Assembly: GCF_003688725.1 (NCBI RefSeq)
Contig: NZ_REFP01000010.1
Span: forward strand, 124,001 to 188,000
Length of the DNA: 64,000 nucleotides
Direction: 5' to 3'
Origin: Thermoactinomyces vulgaris
GTDB lineage: Bacteria > Bacillota > Bacilli > Thermoactinomycetales > Thermoactinomycetaceae
Below the pieces are notes generated by a model. It saw only the letters and a program-made list of their open reading frames with translations, made no database searches and was not told the origin of the DNA. A program made the position numbers and the translations under genes. How positions within the stretch are numbered: position 1 is the stretch's first letter; the number at the start of each line of letters is the position of its first letter. Of this stretch, positions 8,520 to 17,858 are shown one piece after another.

Positions 8520-9440
8520 TTACTGTTTCATCCGCGGATCAAAAAGATCCCTGAGACCGTCTCCCAACAGATTAAACCCGAGAACCGTCAACATCATGGC
8601 CATTCCCGGAAAAATCATGGTCCAAGGTGCGAGCTGGATGAATTCACGCGAATCGGACAACATGGTTCCCCATTCCGGCTGGGGAGGTTGGGCTCCCAAT
8701 CCCAAAAACCCGAGCGCCGCGGCCTCGATCACCGCCGTGGCAAATCCCAGCGTCCCTTGCACCATGATCGGTGTCCAGCAATTGGGCAAGATATGTTTCC
8801 ATAAAATGCGGCTGTTCTTCATCCCCAACGCTTTGGCCGCCAGAATATAATCTTCCGCCTTGACGCTTAACACTCTGGAACGCATCAACCGGCCAAAGTT
8901 GGGGATATTGATGATGGCAATCGCAATCAAAGCATTGTTCAAGCTTGGCCCCAGCATGGCCACAATGGCAATGGCCAGCAAAATACTCGGAAAAGCAAGC
9001 AAAATATCAAACAAACGGGAAATGACCGAATCGACCCATTTTCCGTAATAACCGGCAATCAATCCCAAAAAACTCCCGATCACGATGGACCCGGTGATCG
9101 CCACAAAACCGATCCACAAGGAAATCCGCGCTCCATACACCACCCGGGTAAAAATGTCCCGTCCCAAATCATCCGTTCCAAACCAATGGGACGACGACGG
9201 GGGCTGTAATGTATCCGGACTGGAAGATTGATAGTCATAAGGAGTCAAGACCGGGGCAAAAATCGCCAGCAAGATAAAAATCATCACCAAAGAAGTGCCA
9301 ATGAGCGCCGAACGGTGCCGGACAAAAGCTTGAAAAAAATCACGAAGAAAATGGGTTTCCGTGTTTTCTTCCAGACCCATTTCACCGGCTGCATCGGGAG
9401 CGGGCGGCTGAATTCCGGATGAAATTTGCTGCACCTTCAT
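8520..9440 (-). CDS. Peptide ABC transporter permease (DppC/OppC family)
   Basis: Second membrane subunit of a di/oligopeptide importer, 306 residues. An N-terminal cytoplasmic tail (about 1-35) is followed by six predicted helices. The ATPase-contact EAA loop appears as EAAALGFLGLGAQPPQPEWG. The ATG at 9440 shares one base with the upstream permease stop (TGATG) and follows GGAAGGAGTG. A GTG one codon earlier overlaps the ribosome site and was rejected. It is the last gene of the peptide operon and ends in a strong terminator. Confidence 0.92.
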   Translation of the reverse strand: MKVQQISSGIQPPAPDAAGEMGLEENTETHFLRDFFQAFVRHRSALIGTSLVMIFILLAIFAPVLTPYDYQSSSPDTLQPPSSSHWFGTDDLGRDIFTRVVYGARISLWIGFVAITGSIVIGSFLGLIAGYYGKWVDSVISRLFDILLAFPSILLAIAIVAMLGPSLNNALIAIAIINIPNFGRLMRSRVLSVKAEDYILAAKALGMKNSRILWKHILPNCWTPIMVQGTLGFATAVIEAAALGFLGLGAQPPQPEWGTMLSDSREFIQLAPWTMIFPGMAMMLTVLGFNLLGDGLRDLFDPRMKQ

Positions 9441-10459
9441 CACTCCTTCCCATATTGGATGCGGGGATCAATCCATGCATACAACAGATCAACGATTAAA
9501 TTGATCACGACAAAAATCGTTGCAAGCACCAATATTCCGGACTGAATCACCGGATAATTTCTCTGTGTGATGGCGTCATAAATATACCGGCCCACTCCCG
9601 GCCAGCTGAAAATGGTCTCCGTCAAAACCGCCCCCCCGAGCAACAGGCCCATCTGCAGCCCCATCACGGTCAGGATCGGGATGAATGCATTTTTTAACGT
9701 ATGCTTGTAAATCACCCAAAACTCGGATAATCCTTTGGCCCGGGCCGTACGAATATAATCGGATCTCATGACTTCCAACATGCTGGACCGCGTCATCCGC
9801 GCAATGATCGCCATCGGGATGGTCCCCAGCGCAACCGCCGGCAGAATCAAATGCTTCAACACATCTCCCAGCCACTCAAAATCCCCGTATAACAAGGAAT
9901 CCAAAATATAAAAATGGGTGAGCGGCTCAAAACCGAGGCGGGGATCCACTCTCCCGTTGGACGGCAACCAATCAAGAACCTGGGCAAAAAGCCACTGTTC
10001 CATCAACCCCAGCCAGAACACGGGAATGGAAACCCCGATCAATGCAATCAGCATTGATCCATAATCCAGCCATGAATTTTGCTTCCAAGCCGATAAAATC
10101 CCGAGATTCACCCCGAAAAATACGGCAATCAACATGGCAGCCAAGGTGAGTTCAGCCGTGGCGGCCAAAAAAGGAACGATTTCTTCGGAGATGGGGGTAT
10201 TGGTGATCAAGGATGTCCCCAAATCCCCTTGCAACAGTCCTTTGACATAGTTGAAATATTGAATGTAAAACGGCTGATCCAAGCCCAGACTTTCCCGGAT
10301 TTCCTGCAATTGTTCCGGTGTCGCTTTGTCACCCGCTATCGTTTTGGCCGGATCCCCCGGGATGGCATGAACAATGGAAAATGTAATGAGCGACATGCCG
10401 ATCAACACAGGAATCAACATCAAAATCCGGCGTATCGTGTAAGCCAACATAACATCCAT
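9440..10459 (-). CDS. Peptide ABC transporter permease (DppB/OppB family)
   Basis: First membrane subunit of the peptide importer, 339 residues and six predicted helices. The N-terminus MLAYTIRRILMLIPVLIGMS is typical of DppB. The EAA loop region is seen as ARAKGLSEFWVIYKHTLKNA. AGGTGGTG precedes the ATG. It is translationally coupled to the DppC-like gene and lies downstream of the binding protein, separated from it by a hairpin that could lower permease expression relative to the binding protein. Confidence 0.92.
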   Translation of the reverse strand: MDVMLAYTIRRILMLIPVLIGMSLITFSIVHAIPGDPAKTIAGDKATPEQLQEIRESLGLDQPFYIQYFNYVKGLLQGDLGTSLITNTPISEEIVPFLAATAELTLAAMLIAVFFGVNLGILSAWKQNSWLDYGSMLIALIGVSIPVFWLGLMEQWLFAQVLDWLPSNGRVDPRLGFEPLTHFYILDSLLYGDFEWLGDVLKHLILPAVALGTIPMAIIARMTRSSMLEVMRSDYIRTARAKGLSEFWVIYKHTLKNAFIPILTVMGLQMGLLLGGAVLTETIFSWPGVGRYIYDAITQRNYPVIQSGILVLATIFVVINLIVDLLYAWIDPRIQYGKE

Positions 10460-10485
10460 TCACCACCTGACTCTTGCAATGAATA

Positions 10486-10519
10486 AGGAGGCACTGCGGA
10501 CTCCCCGCAATGCCGCCTT
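10486..10519 (-). terminator. Intercistronic hairpin between binding protein and permeases
   Basis: A GC-rich stem (AGGAGGCACTGCGG against CCGCAATGCCGCCT) lies just after the binding-protein gene. On the minus strand only a short T stretch follows, so partial read-through into the permease genes is likely. This arrangement usually yields excess binding protein. Confidence 0.6.
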
Positions 10520-10530
10520 TACACCTGTTT

Positions 10531-12138
10531 TCAGTTCTTCAGATCAACAAATTCCAATTTCAACTGTGTTGTCGGATGAGGAACAAAGCCGGTGATTTCT
10601 TTTCGCCCAGCAAAGCTGACGGTCGCATGCGCGATGGGAACCCAAGGCGCATCCGCTTTGATGATTTCCTGTGCTTGTTCATAAAGTTTGGCACGTTCTC
10701 CCTGATCGGTTAAGCTTTGCGCCTGAATCAAAAGATCATGCACGGCATCACTTTTATAGAAAGCAATGTTTCCGGCGTCAGGCATCCGCGTGTTGTCTTT
10801 ATCCAACAAGACGTACAAGAAGTTATCCGGGTCTCCGTTGTCCCCGTTCCACCCCATCAACGCCATTTGGTGTTCCCCTTTTCCGGTCTTATCCAAATAC
10901 GTTTGCCAGTCATAAGTCACAATTTTGGCCCGGATGCCGATTTTGGCCAAATCCGCCTGAATAAATTCCGCAATTTTCTTTCCGTTCGGCATATACGGAC
11001 GGGGTTCGGTCATCGCATAAAATTCCACTTCAAAACCATCCGGATAGCCAGCTTCTTTCAGCAATTGCTTCGCTTTATCCAAGTCATATTCATAATCTTT
11101 CACTTGGTCATTGTATCCCCACATCATGGAAGGCATGGGGTTGACGGCCGCCACGGCCTGGCCTGCATAAAAGTTTTTGATAATGGCGTCTTTATTCACC
11201 GCATGGTTGATCGCCTGCCGCACTTTGACATTGTTCAACGGTTCCTTCTCGGTATTTAAAGCCAGATAACCCACATTCATGCCTTCTTGTGCGTACAGTT
11301 CAAAGTTTTGATCCTGTTTGACCAGTTGGACATCATTGGGGTTGAGTCCGTCCATCATGTCAATATCCCCTGATTTCAATGCAGAAAAGCGGGCCGCATT
11401 ATCCGGAATCGATTTAAAAATAACCCGGTCCAGTTTCGGCTGACCTTTTTTCCAATAGTTCTCATTTTTCACGAGCACGACCGTGTCATTTTTCTTCCAG
11501 CTTTCAAACTTGAAGGGACCGGTTCCGACCGGATGTTGTGCAAACTTCACCGGATCTTTTTTCACAGCCGTCGGGGAAGCAATTCCGAACGGAGACATGG
11601 CCAGGTTGCTGAGGAAAGGCCCCAATGGCTTTTTCAGTTTAAACTGCACCGTATATTCATCCTGCGCGCTCACGCTTTCAATCAAATGGCCTTCATCCCC
11701 TTTAAACCCGCCAAACATATATCCGTAGTAGGGAAATTCCCCGCCTTTATGCTCAGGATGTTCCGGATCCATCCAACGTTGGAAGTTATAAACCACCGCT
11801 TCGGCATTAAATGGAGTGCCATCATGGAACTGGACGCCTTTTCGCAAATGGAATGTCCATGTCAGTCCGTCTTCGCTGGTTTCCCAACTTTCAGCAAGTC
11901 CCGGAACCACTTCGGTTGTTTTTTGGTCATATTCGACCAGGTTATCAAAAATCTGGTCTGTCGGCTTAAAAGATTCTCCATCCGTCACCTGAATGGGATC
12001 CAATAATTTGGCGTCGGCTCCCCTCCCATAAATCAAAGTCTTTCCGCTTTTCGCCGAATCTTTTTCGACACATCCGGCCAGGATGGTGGAAAAAAGGAAA
12101 ATGGCCATCACACTGACAATCCAAAAACGCTTTTTCAT
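10531..12138 (-). CDS. Peptide-binding lipoprotein of an ABC transporter (SBP_bac_5 family)
   Basis: A 535-residue extracellular lipoprotein that captures peptides. The signal peptide ends in the lipobox ILAGC with Cys23 as lipid-anchor. The body has family 5 features: LAESWETSEDGLTWTFHLRKGVQFHDG near residues 79-105, KKPLGPFLSNLAMS, and VRQAINHAVNKDAI. It sits in the middle of the operon, after the two ATPase genes and before the two permease genes. The ligand may be di- or oligopeptides; nickel or heme binding seen in some relatives cannot be excluded. Confidence 0.92.
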   Translation of the reverse strand: MKKRFWIVSVMAIFLFSTILAGCVEKDSAKSGKTLIYGRGADAKLLDPIQVTDGESFKPTDQIFDNLVEYDQKTTEVVPGLAESWETSEDGLTWTFHLRKGVQFHDGTPFNAEAVVYNFQRWMDPEHPEHKGGEFPYYGYMFGGFKGDEGHLIESVSAQDEYTVQFKLKKPLGPFLSNLAMSPFGIASPTAVKKDPVKFAQHPVGTGPFKFESWKKNDTVVLVKNENYWKKGQPKLDRVIFKSIPDNAARFSALKSGDIDMMDGLNPNDVQLVKQDQNFELYAQEGMNVGYLALNTEKEPLNNVKVRQAINHAVNKDAIIKNFYAGQAVAAVNPMPSMMWGYNDQVKDYEYDLDKAKQLLKEAGYPDGFEVEFYAMTEPRPYMPNGKKIAEFIQADLAKIGIRAKIVTYDWQTYLDKTGKGEHQMALMGWNGDNGDPDNFLYVLLDKDNTRMPDAGNIAFYKSDAVHDLLIQAQSLTDQGERAKLYEQAQEIIKADAPWVPIAHATVSFAGRKEITGFVPHPTTQLKLEFVDLKN

Positions 12139-12229
12139 ATTTCGTCCTCCTTTATTGGTTTTTCGTTTGATTGCATCGTCACGTTTTCCCGATCAACCAC
12201 CTCCCCCATCAAGTCAAGGGATCTTCTTT

Positions 12230-13198
12230 TCATCCCTCATGAACCAAGTGGCAGGCAACCAAGTGTCCGCCGCCGGCATCTTTCAACTCCGGGCGTTCCT
12301 CCTTGCAACGGTCCGTCACATATGGACAACGCGGATGAAACGCGCAGCCTTGTGGGGGATTTTCGGGACTCGGCACATCGCCCTCAAGAATGATGCGTTC
12401 CCGCTTGGCTGTCGGATCCGGAACGGGAATGGCCGACAACAGAGCCTGGGTATAGGGATGCAACGGCTTTTCATAAAGCTCGTCGCGCGGGGATATTTCC
12501 ACCATGCGCCCCAGATACATCACGCCGACCCGGTCGCTGATATGTTTGACAACACTCAAATCATGCGAAATAAAGAGATACGTCAGTGAAAACTGTTCCT
12601 TTAAATCCATCATCAGATTTAAAACCTGCGACTGGATCGACACATCCAATGCCGATACCGGCTCGTCGGCAACAATCAGTTTGGGTTTGGTCGACAATGC
12701 GCGGGCAATCCCGATCCGCTGCCGCTGCCCCCCGCTGAATTGATGGGGGTAACGGTCACCGTGAAATGCATTGAGCCCGACCACCCGAAGCAATTCTTGC
12801 ACTTGTTCTTTTCTTTCCTTGGGCGTTCCCATGGAATGGACGATCAAAGGTTCCTCCAGGATTTCGCGCACTTTTTGCCGGGGATTGAGGGATGCAAAAG
12901 GATCCTGAAAAACCATTTGCAAGTCTCTGCGGGCTTTTCTCATCTCCTCTTTGTCCAAGGCAAACAAATTTTTCCCGTTAAATTCCACTTCGCCGCCGCT
13001 GGGTTCAACCAAACGGATGATGGTTCGCCCGGTCGTCGATTTCCCGCAGCCCGATTCCCCGACAATCCCCAACACTTCTCCTTCTTCAATGGCGAAACTA
13101 ACGTCATCCACCGCCTTGACTTCCCCGACTTTTTTGCTCCACAATCCCCCGTAAACCGGGAAACTTTTCTTTAAGTTTTTCACGTTAATCAGTGCCAT
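12230..13198 (-). CDS. Peptide ABC transporter ATP-binding protein (DppF/OppF family)
   Basis: Cytoplasmic ATPase subunit of 322 residues. Visible motifs are Walker [10 protein letters not shown], the signature [15 protein letters not shown], Walker [13 protein letters not shown] and the C-terminal oligopeptide-type extension with Cys residues ([14 protein letters not shown]) found in OppD/OppF. The ATG at 13198 follows GGAGGAACCGGTAC and overlaps the end of the DppD-like gene by 14 bases. The frame runs open about 170 bases further upstream inside that gene, but this extension has no family similarity. It pairs with the upstream ATPase to power the permeases. Confidence 0.93.
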   Translation of the reverse strand: MALINVKNLKKSFPVYGGLWSKKVGEVKAVDDVSFAIEEGEVLGIVGESGCGKSTTGRTIIRLVEPSGGEVEFNGKNLFALDKEEMRKARRDLQMVFQDPFASLNPRQKVREILEEPLIVHSMGTPKERKEQVQELLRVVGLNAFHGDRYPHQFSGGQRQRIGIARALSTKPKLIVADEPVSALDVSIQSQVLNLMMDLKEQFSLTYLFISHDLSVVKHISDRVGVMYLGRMVEISPRDELYEKPLHPYTQALLSAIPVPDPTAKRERIILEGDVPSPENPPQGCAFHPRCPYVTDRCKEERPELKDAGGGHLVACHLVHEG

Positions 13199-14177
13199 GT
13201 ACCGGTTCCTCCCTCTGATGCAAAAAACAGCGGCTGTAATGGTTCTTGTCTGTTTCGGTAAGTTCGGGCGTTTCTTTGCGGCAACGATCCATGACAAATT
13301 CACACCTCGGCGCAAACCGGCATCCTGCGGGCATGTTCCGGGGCGTCGGCACCTGGCCGGGAATGGCATACAACCGTTTTTTTCTTTCTTTCAACTTGGG
13401 AATTGACTTTAACAATCCCCGGGTGTAAGGATGCTTCGGATTGCTAAACAGACGGTGACGGTCGGTTTCCTCCACCACTTGCCCGGCATACATGACCACA
13501 ATGCGGTCACACATTTCCGCGACAACCCCCAAATCATGCGTGATCATTAAAATCGCCGTTTGATACTCTTCATTCAATTGTTTCATCAAATCAAGAATTT
13601 GTGCCTGAATGGTGACATCCAGCGCGGTCGTGGGTTCATCGGCGATCAATAACTTAGGGTTTAAGATCATGGCCATGGCAATCATGACTCGTTGGCGCAT
13701 TCCGCCGGACAATTGATGCGGATATTCACGCAAAATCCCCTTCCGGGAGATCCCCACTTTTTCCAACATTTCAACGGCACGGGCTTCCGCTTCTTTTTTG
13801 GAACATTTTTCATGCGCCCGGACCGCTTCCACCAATTGATTTCCAATCGTAAACAACGGATTCAGGGAGGTCATCGGTTCCTGAAAAATCATTGCAATCT
13901 CTCTACCTCGAATTTTCTGCATTTTTTTCTGTGAAAGTTTGGTCAGGTCTTGTCCCTCAAACCAAATGGAACCGTTGACGATTTTCCCGGGCGGTTGCGG
14001 GACCAGCCCCATAATGCTCAGTGAGGTCACGCTTTTTCCGCATCCCGATTCTCCCACCAGTCCGACGATTTCCCCCCGGCGGATGGTCAGGTCAATCCCG
14101 TCAACCGCTTGGACCACTCCTTTTTCCGAAAAAAAATGCAGCTTCAATTGCCGGATATCCAACACGGGCTGAGTCAA
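13185..14177 (-). CDS. Peptide ABC transporter ATP-binding protein (DppD/OppD family)
   Basis: First gene of the peptide operon; an ATPase of about 330 residues with Walker [11 protein letters not shown], signature [15 protein letters not shown], Walker [13 protein letters not shown] and the C-terminal [14 protein letters not shown] element. I place the start at TTG 14177 because GAGGTGAT lies at ideal distance upstream. A GTG three codons earlier overlaps that ribosome site and is the alternative. Upstream lie about 240 bases of very AT-rich sequence that must contain the operon promoter, but no convincing -35/-10 pair stands out. Confidence 0.91.
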   Translation of the reverse strand: MTQPVLDIRQLKLHFFSEKGVVQAVDGIDLTIRRGEIVGLVGESGCGKSVTSLSIMGLVPQPPGKIVNGSIWFEGQDLTKLSQKKMQKIRGREIAMIFQEPMTSLNPLFTIGNQLVEAVRAHEKCSKKEAEARAVEMLEKVGISRKGILREYPHQLSGGMRQRVMIAMAMILNPKLLIADEPTTALDVTIQAQILDLMKQLNEEYQTAILMITHDLGVVAEMCDRIVVMYAGQVVEETDRHRLFSNPKHPYTRGLLKSIPKLKERKKRLYAIPGQVPTPRNMPAGCRFAPRCEFVMDRCRKETPELTETDKNHYSRCFLHQREEPVHGTD

Positions 14178-14420
14178 ATGGATCACCTCAAACGATTTGT
14201 TAAAAACCTCTTAAATCCAATCATAAGCGGATTTTTTCTTTTAATTCCCATTTTTCCAATTAATTATTTTTTATTTTGAATAAAAATATTATCAATTCCT
14301 TATATTCTCTGTATAATCAAAAATCCCTTTTAAAAAATAAATCCTTTCCTTTCTACTTTTGGCCGCTTTCTTCCCCAAATGGAAAATACCCCCTCGTTTT
14401 TTCCATTAAAAATAATAGAA

Positions 14421-14450
14421 AACAGGGCGGATTGTTCCATCTGCCCTGTT
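14421..14450 (-). terminator. Terminator of pdxK
   Basis: AACAGGGC pairs with GCCCTGTT across a 14-base loop. It touches the stop codon and is followed on the minus strand by a T-rich run. Confidence 0.72.
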
Positions 14451-15282
14451 ATTTCAGATCCTCGTTTCCGTTTTTTAACCGGTAACCCATATGAAGCACG
14501 GGACCCACATATTCATTTAACGGAAATCCGCCGCGAATGGCTTCGGTGATGAAGGCTTTGGCCAGGCGAATGGCTTCCGAAACCGTTTTTCCTTTGGCCA
14601 ATTCGGCGGTAATGGCTGCGGAAAATGTGCAACCGGCACCGTGAACATAAGGGGTTTCCACCCGTTCTTCTTCCATCACTTCGAAGGTACGGCCATCATA
14701 GACGACATCAACCGCTTTTTCGTGATCCAACTTACTTCCGCCTTTGATAATCACCACTTTTGCCCCCAGGTCATGAATGCGTGCCGCCGCTTCTTTCATT
14801 TCCTCCACCGTGCGGATCGGATGCATTTTGCTCAGTTGGCCGGCTTCAAATAAATTGGGGGTCGCCACGGTCGCCAGCGGAATCAGAATTTCCCTCAAGG
14901 CATCGGCTGTTTCGGGATTGAGCACCTCATCCGTTCCTTTGCATACCATCACCGGATCAATCACCAACGGGACCACTTGGGAACGGATGGTTTTGGCCAC
15001 ATATTCAATGATCTCTACTGATCCCAACATGCCCGTTTTTAACGCATGGATGCCAATCCCTTGCAAAATCGTTTTTAATTGATCCTGAAATGTATCGAAA
15101 GGAATGGGGAACACCTTGTGATTCCATTGATGATCCGGATCCATCGCCACAATGGTGGTGATGGCTGACATTCCATAGACGCCGCGCTCCTGGAATGTTT
15201 TCAGGTCTGCTTGGATTCCTGCACCTCCGCTGCTGTCGGAACCTGCAATCGTCAGAACTTTGTATCTGGTTGTCATCTTCAT
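14449..15282 (-). CDS. pdxK: Pyridoxal/hydroxymethylpyrimidine kinase (Bacillus PdxK type)
   Basis: A 277-residue ribokinase-fold kinase that phosphorylates pyridoxal and related B6 vitamers in the cytosol. It follows the Bacillus PdxK (ThiD-like) pattern closely: TIAGSDSSGGAGIQADLKTF near the N-terminus, VIDPVMVCKGTDEVL in the middle and the anion-hole/catalytic segment HGAGCTFSAAI near residue 215. Family members can also act on HMP, so a thiamin role is an alternative. It is monocistronic, with a terminator at the stop codon. No thi genes or TPP riboswitch are close by. Confidence 0.9.
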   Translation of the reverse strand: MKMTTRYKVLTIAGSDSSGGAGIQADLKTFQERGVYGMSAITTIVAMDPDHQWNHKVFPIPFDTFQDQLKTILQGIGIHALKTGMLGSVEIIEYVAKTIRSQVVPLVIDPVMVCKGTDEVLNPETADALREILIPLATVATPNLFEAGQLSKMHPIRTVEEMKEAAARIHDLGAKVVIIKGGSKLDHEKAVDVVYDGRTFEVMEEERVETPYVHGAGCTFSAAITAELAKGKTVSEAIRLAKAFITEAIRGGFPLNEYVGPVLHMGYRLKNGNEDLK

Positions 15283-15373
15283 CCTCCTACCTTTCGTCAG
15301 CTCAAAATTAGCTTAAACTTTCTCACATCATTTCACAACATTTTTCTCCATTTTCCATTGGAAGGAATTTTGC

Positions 15374-15379
15374 TAGAAT
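15374..15379 (+). promoter_or_regulatory. Extended -10 element of the ThyX-like gene
   Basis: TGCTAGAAT gives an extended -10 (TGn plus TAGAAT) 29 bases before the ATG. No good -35 is seen, which fits an extended -10 promoter. Confidence 0.45.
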
Positions 15380-15407
15380 GTAAGGCAATGACAGGGAGGG
15401 TGGAAGT

Positions 15408-16898
15408 ATGAAACAGGAGCAAAAAATCGATTTATCCCATTATGTATCCAATCTTGATAAAAATGTATACACCATTTTTAATTTGCCTGAAGAAGTGATT
15501 GCCGTCATTTTTGCCTATGTGAGTCGTTCTTCAGCCAGCTTCCGCGACAATTTGCGAAAGCTGTTGTCCGATGAAGAGTTAAATGTCAACCTGAAGACGG
15601 CCGGTGCCGCCAAGGGGCATTCGGAAAAAGCGGCCCGCTTCCATGAAAAATGGGTTGTCGGTTACGGCCACAGCAGCGTGGCGGAACATGCCGTTGCACA
15701 CATCGGAATTGAAAAGATCAGCCGGCTGGCATCGGCCGAATTGGAACTGTCCAACCCGTTTAACAGTTTCACCGAATACAGCCAGCGTTATCAGCGGCCA
15801 AAACGGGGCGATTTTTATGTCCCTCCCGTTCTGGAACAAAACCCCGGGTTGAAAGAAAAATTTTTGTCTTTGCAGGACAAAGCTTATGACACGTATGAGC
15901 AATTGCTCAGCGGCCTGACCGCGTATTTGGTGAAGGTGATCCCGCAAAAACCGGAAGAATCAGAGCGTGCCTACCGGATGCGGATTGAAAAAATCGCGTT
16001 TGAAGATGCCCGTTATGTCCTCACTTTGGCCACGTTCACCAACCTTGGCATGACCGGGAACGGACGCGCATTACGGGACACTTTGGTCCGTCTTCTGTCC
16101 AGCCCTTACGACGAATGCCGCAAACTGGCCAAGGAAATGGAACGGGAAATCAGCCAGGTGATCCCGACGCTGTTGAAATATGTAAAACCGAACGATTATC
16201 TGCTACACACCAGAAAAAAGCTAAAGGAGCTTTTCTTTGAACAAACAGCGTCTTTGCAACCGGTCCAAGGCCCGCGCGCCCGCATGGTTCACATTCCGGA
16301 CTATGAAGAAGCTTTGACCGAATTGGTCACCCGTTTGATCATCAGCGAAACGGCTCTTTCTTATGAGCAAGCACACCAACAAGCCCGTTCGTATTCCAGA
16401 GAACAAAAAGAACAAATTGCCGAAACGGCTTTAAGCGAACTGCGCTTTTTTGACAATCCCCGATGGGAATTTGAACATATTCATTACCAGTTTGAATTGC
16501 TCATTTCCGAGGCAAATTGGCACCAACTGCTCCGCCACAACCGTCGCACGCACTTCAGCCATGGTTTGCCAACCATTCATCTCGGATATACCATCCCTCC
16601 CCACATCCGGGAAGCCGGACTGGAAGAACGTTACCAATCCTTCCTCCATGAAGCGGAAAACGTCTACCAAGACATTGAGTCATGGAATCCGGAAGCCGCC
16701 GCCTATGTGGTGACGAATGCGCACCACCGGCAAGTCACCGCCACGGCCAGCCTGTGGGAGCTGTACCATCTGATCAATTTGCGAACATCCCCGGAAGCTC
16801 AATGGGATATTCGCCAAACGTTTTTATCTTTGTTTGAAGAACTGAAAAACCACCATCCGGCACTGGCCAAATATGCACAGCGCCGGATTAATAACTGA
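15408..16898 (+). CDS. Tandem, degenerate ThyX-like (FAD-dependent thymidylate synthase family) protein
   Basis: A 496-residue protein about twice the length of ThyX. The N-terminal half shows the ThyX pattern H88-S-S-x-x-E93-H94, then ISRLASAEL and SQRYQ (125-129), but lacks the RHR core. The C-terminal half shows a second EH element and RHNRRTHFSHGLP near residue 376, which resembles the RHRxxS motif with changes. So the two halves seem to share one set of signature residues between them. GGGAGGGTGG precedes the ATG. It may be a divergent thymidylate synthase or a flavoprotein with another job; the family call is firm, the activity is not. Confidence 0.8.
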   Translation: MKQEQKIDLSHYVSNLDKNVYTIFNLPEEVIAVIFAYVSRSSASFRDNLRKLLSDEELNVNLKTAGAAKGHSEKAARFHEKWVVGYGHSSVAEHAVAHIGIEKISRLASAELELSNPFNSFTEYSQRYQRPKRGDFYVPPVLEQNPGLKEKFLSLQDKAYDTYEQLLSGLTAYLVKVIPQKPEESERAYRMRIEKIAFEDARYVLTLATFTNLGMTGNGRALRDTLVRLLSSPYDECRKLAKEMEREISQVIPTLLKYVKPNDYLLHTRKKLKELFFEQTASLQPVQGPRARMVHIPDYEEALTELVTRLIISETALSYEQAHQQARSYSREQKEQIAETALSELRFFDNPRWEFEHIHYQFELLISEANWHQLLRHNRRTHFSHGLPTIHLGYTIPPHIREAGLEERYQSFLHEAENVYQDIESWNPEAAAYVVTNAHHRQVTATASLWELYHLINLRTSPEAQWDIRQTFLSLFEELKNHHPALAKYAQRRINN

Positions 16899-16906
16899 CC
16901 GCTTTG

Positions 16907-16937
16907 TCACGGCATGGAACCCGCTTTCATGCCGTGA
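16907..16937 (+). terminator. Terminator of the ThyX-like gene
   Basis: A perfect 10-bp stem (TCACGGCATG / CATGCCGTGA) with an 11-base loop, followed by a T-rich run. Confidence 0.75.
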
Positions 16938-16968
16938 TGTATTATTCTGTTTCAGTAAAAGCAAAATA

Positions 16969-16997
16969 TTCATGAATTACCCGATAAAAGGTATAAT
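16969..16997 (+). promoter_or_regulatory. Promoter of the toxin-antitoxin pair
   Basis: A perfect TATAAT (16992-16997) lies 17 bases after TTCATG, a weak -35. Confidence 0.5.
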
Positions 16998-17030
16998 AGA
17001 CTTATAACAGAAACGGAGGTGTTCGATCCC

Positions 17031-17366
17031 GTGTCCAAACCTTTTGCTCAAAATGAACTGATTTCCACCAGCGAGCTCAAGGAAATGAATAACCGCCACT
17101 TCTTTGATGATCTGTTGAACACCTGCAAAAAGCTCGGATTGGTCCATGACAATCAGTTGCGGGCCGTGATTTTGGATATAAAGACGTATGAAAAGCTGAT
17201 GCACCGTTTGGAAGAACTGGAGGAAATCTTGGAGGACATGAAATGGAATGAAATGTTGCAGGAACGGATCCGGCTTCCTGAAACCAAATGGCTGGAAAAG
17301 CCGGAACAAATGTCCCGCCTTGCCTTCTTTGAACAAACGATCGACAAAGGGTCATCGTCCTCATGA
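17031..17366 (+). CDS. Putative antitoxin (Phd/RelB-like) of a type II toxin-antitoxin pair
   Basis: A 111-residue protein with LRAVILDIKTYEKLMHRLEELEEILED, resembling the DNA-binding and coiled segment of Phd/YefM or RelB antitoxins, where a strand and helix precede an acidic tail. The acidic C-terminal half would wrap around the toxin. The GTG at 17031 sits behind GGAGGTG; a GTG at 17019 overlaps that site. The stop overlaps the toxin start (ATGA). Autoregulation is expected of such pairs, but I see no clear operator. The pairing with the next gene is the main support. Confidence 0.65.
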   Translation: MSKPFAQNELISTSELKEMNNRHFFDDLLNTCKKLGLVHDNQLRAVILDIKTYEKLMHRLEELEEILEDMKWNEMLQERIRLPETKWLEKPEQMSRLAFFEQTIDKGSSSS

Positions 17367-17749
17367 TTGAAAAGTATCACCCGCAATTTCGCGACGACTT
17401 GTTATTCATCGCCAGCAGGTTGGGACGAAAACGGTTCCAGGAATTTTTGATCCAACTGGATCGCGCCATTGTCCAAGTCATCCGAAACCCTTACAAAGCC
17501 GCCCGGTTAAAATATCCCCCGCTGACCGGATTCCGGAAGAAAAAATTTTTTTCCGTCGCTCGCCCACGCAAAAGACAACGCCCTGATCTCCGATTGATCT
17601 ACCGGTATATTCCCGAAAAAAAAACCATCTATTTTGCAGCCGTCGGATTTCGTATTGCTCAAAAGCCCCGCAACCCCCATGACGTTTACCAACGGGCCAA
17701 GAAAAGAGATTTGTCGGAAGGAATCGAAAACAATTCATCTTCCAATTAA
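17363..17749 (+). CDS. Putative RelE/ParE-superfamily toxin
   Basis: A very basic 128-residue protein, full of Lys/Arg (KYPPLTGFRKKKFFSVARPRKRQRPDLRLIYRY), with the RelE/ParE-like layout: helices, then strands ending in IYFAAVGFR. Toxins of this group cleave mRNA on the ribosome or block gyrase. The ATG overlaps the antitoxin stop by four bases, the usual coupling order with the antitoxin first. The C-terminal tail is longer than typical. No terminator is obvious; a short AT-rich gap leads to the symporter gene. Confidence 0.65.
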   Translation: MIEKYHPQFRDDLLFIASRLGRKRFQEFLIQLDRAIVQVIRNPYKAARLKYPPLTGFRKKKFFSVARPRKRQRPDLRLIYRYIPEKKTIYFAAVGFRIAQKPRNPHDVYQRAKKRDLSEGIENNSSSN

Positions 17750-17858
17750 TCACCTCTGTTCATTCGGATTGTTATATTCATCCAATGACGAAATGTATTT
17801 TTTTGTGATATAAAATAAATTGTGTAAATGTGTAAATTTCTTGAACAGAGGTGATCGG

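Noticed and set aside
12230-13369. Longer start for the DppF-like ATPase
   Set aside because: The first 57 residues overlap the DppD-like gene and do not resemble any ATPase N-terminus; the internal ATG has an ideal ribosome site.
14190-14420. Search for a promoter or riboswitch before the peptide operon
   Set aside because: Very AT-rich; several weak -10-like boxes on both strands but no convincing -35/-10 pair and no conserved RNA fold.
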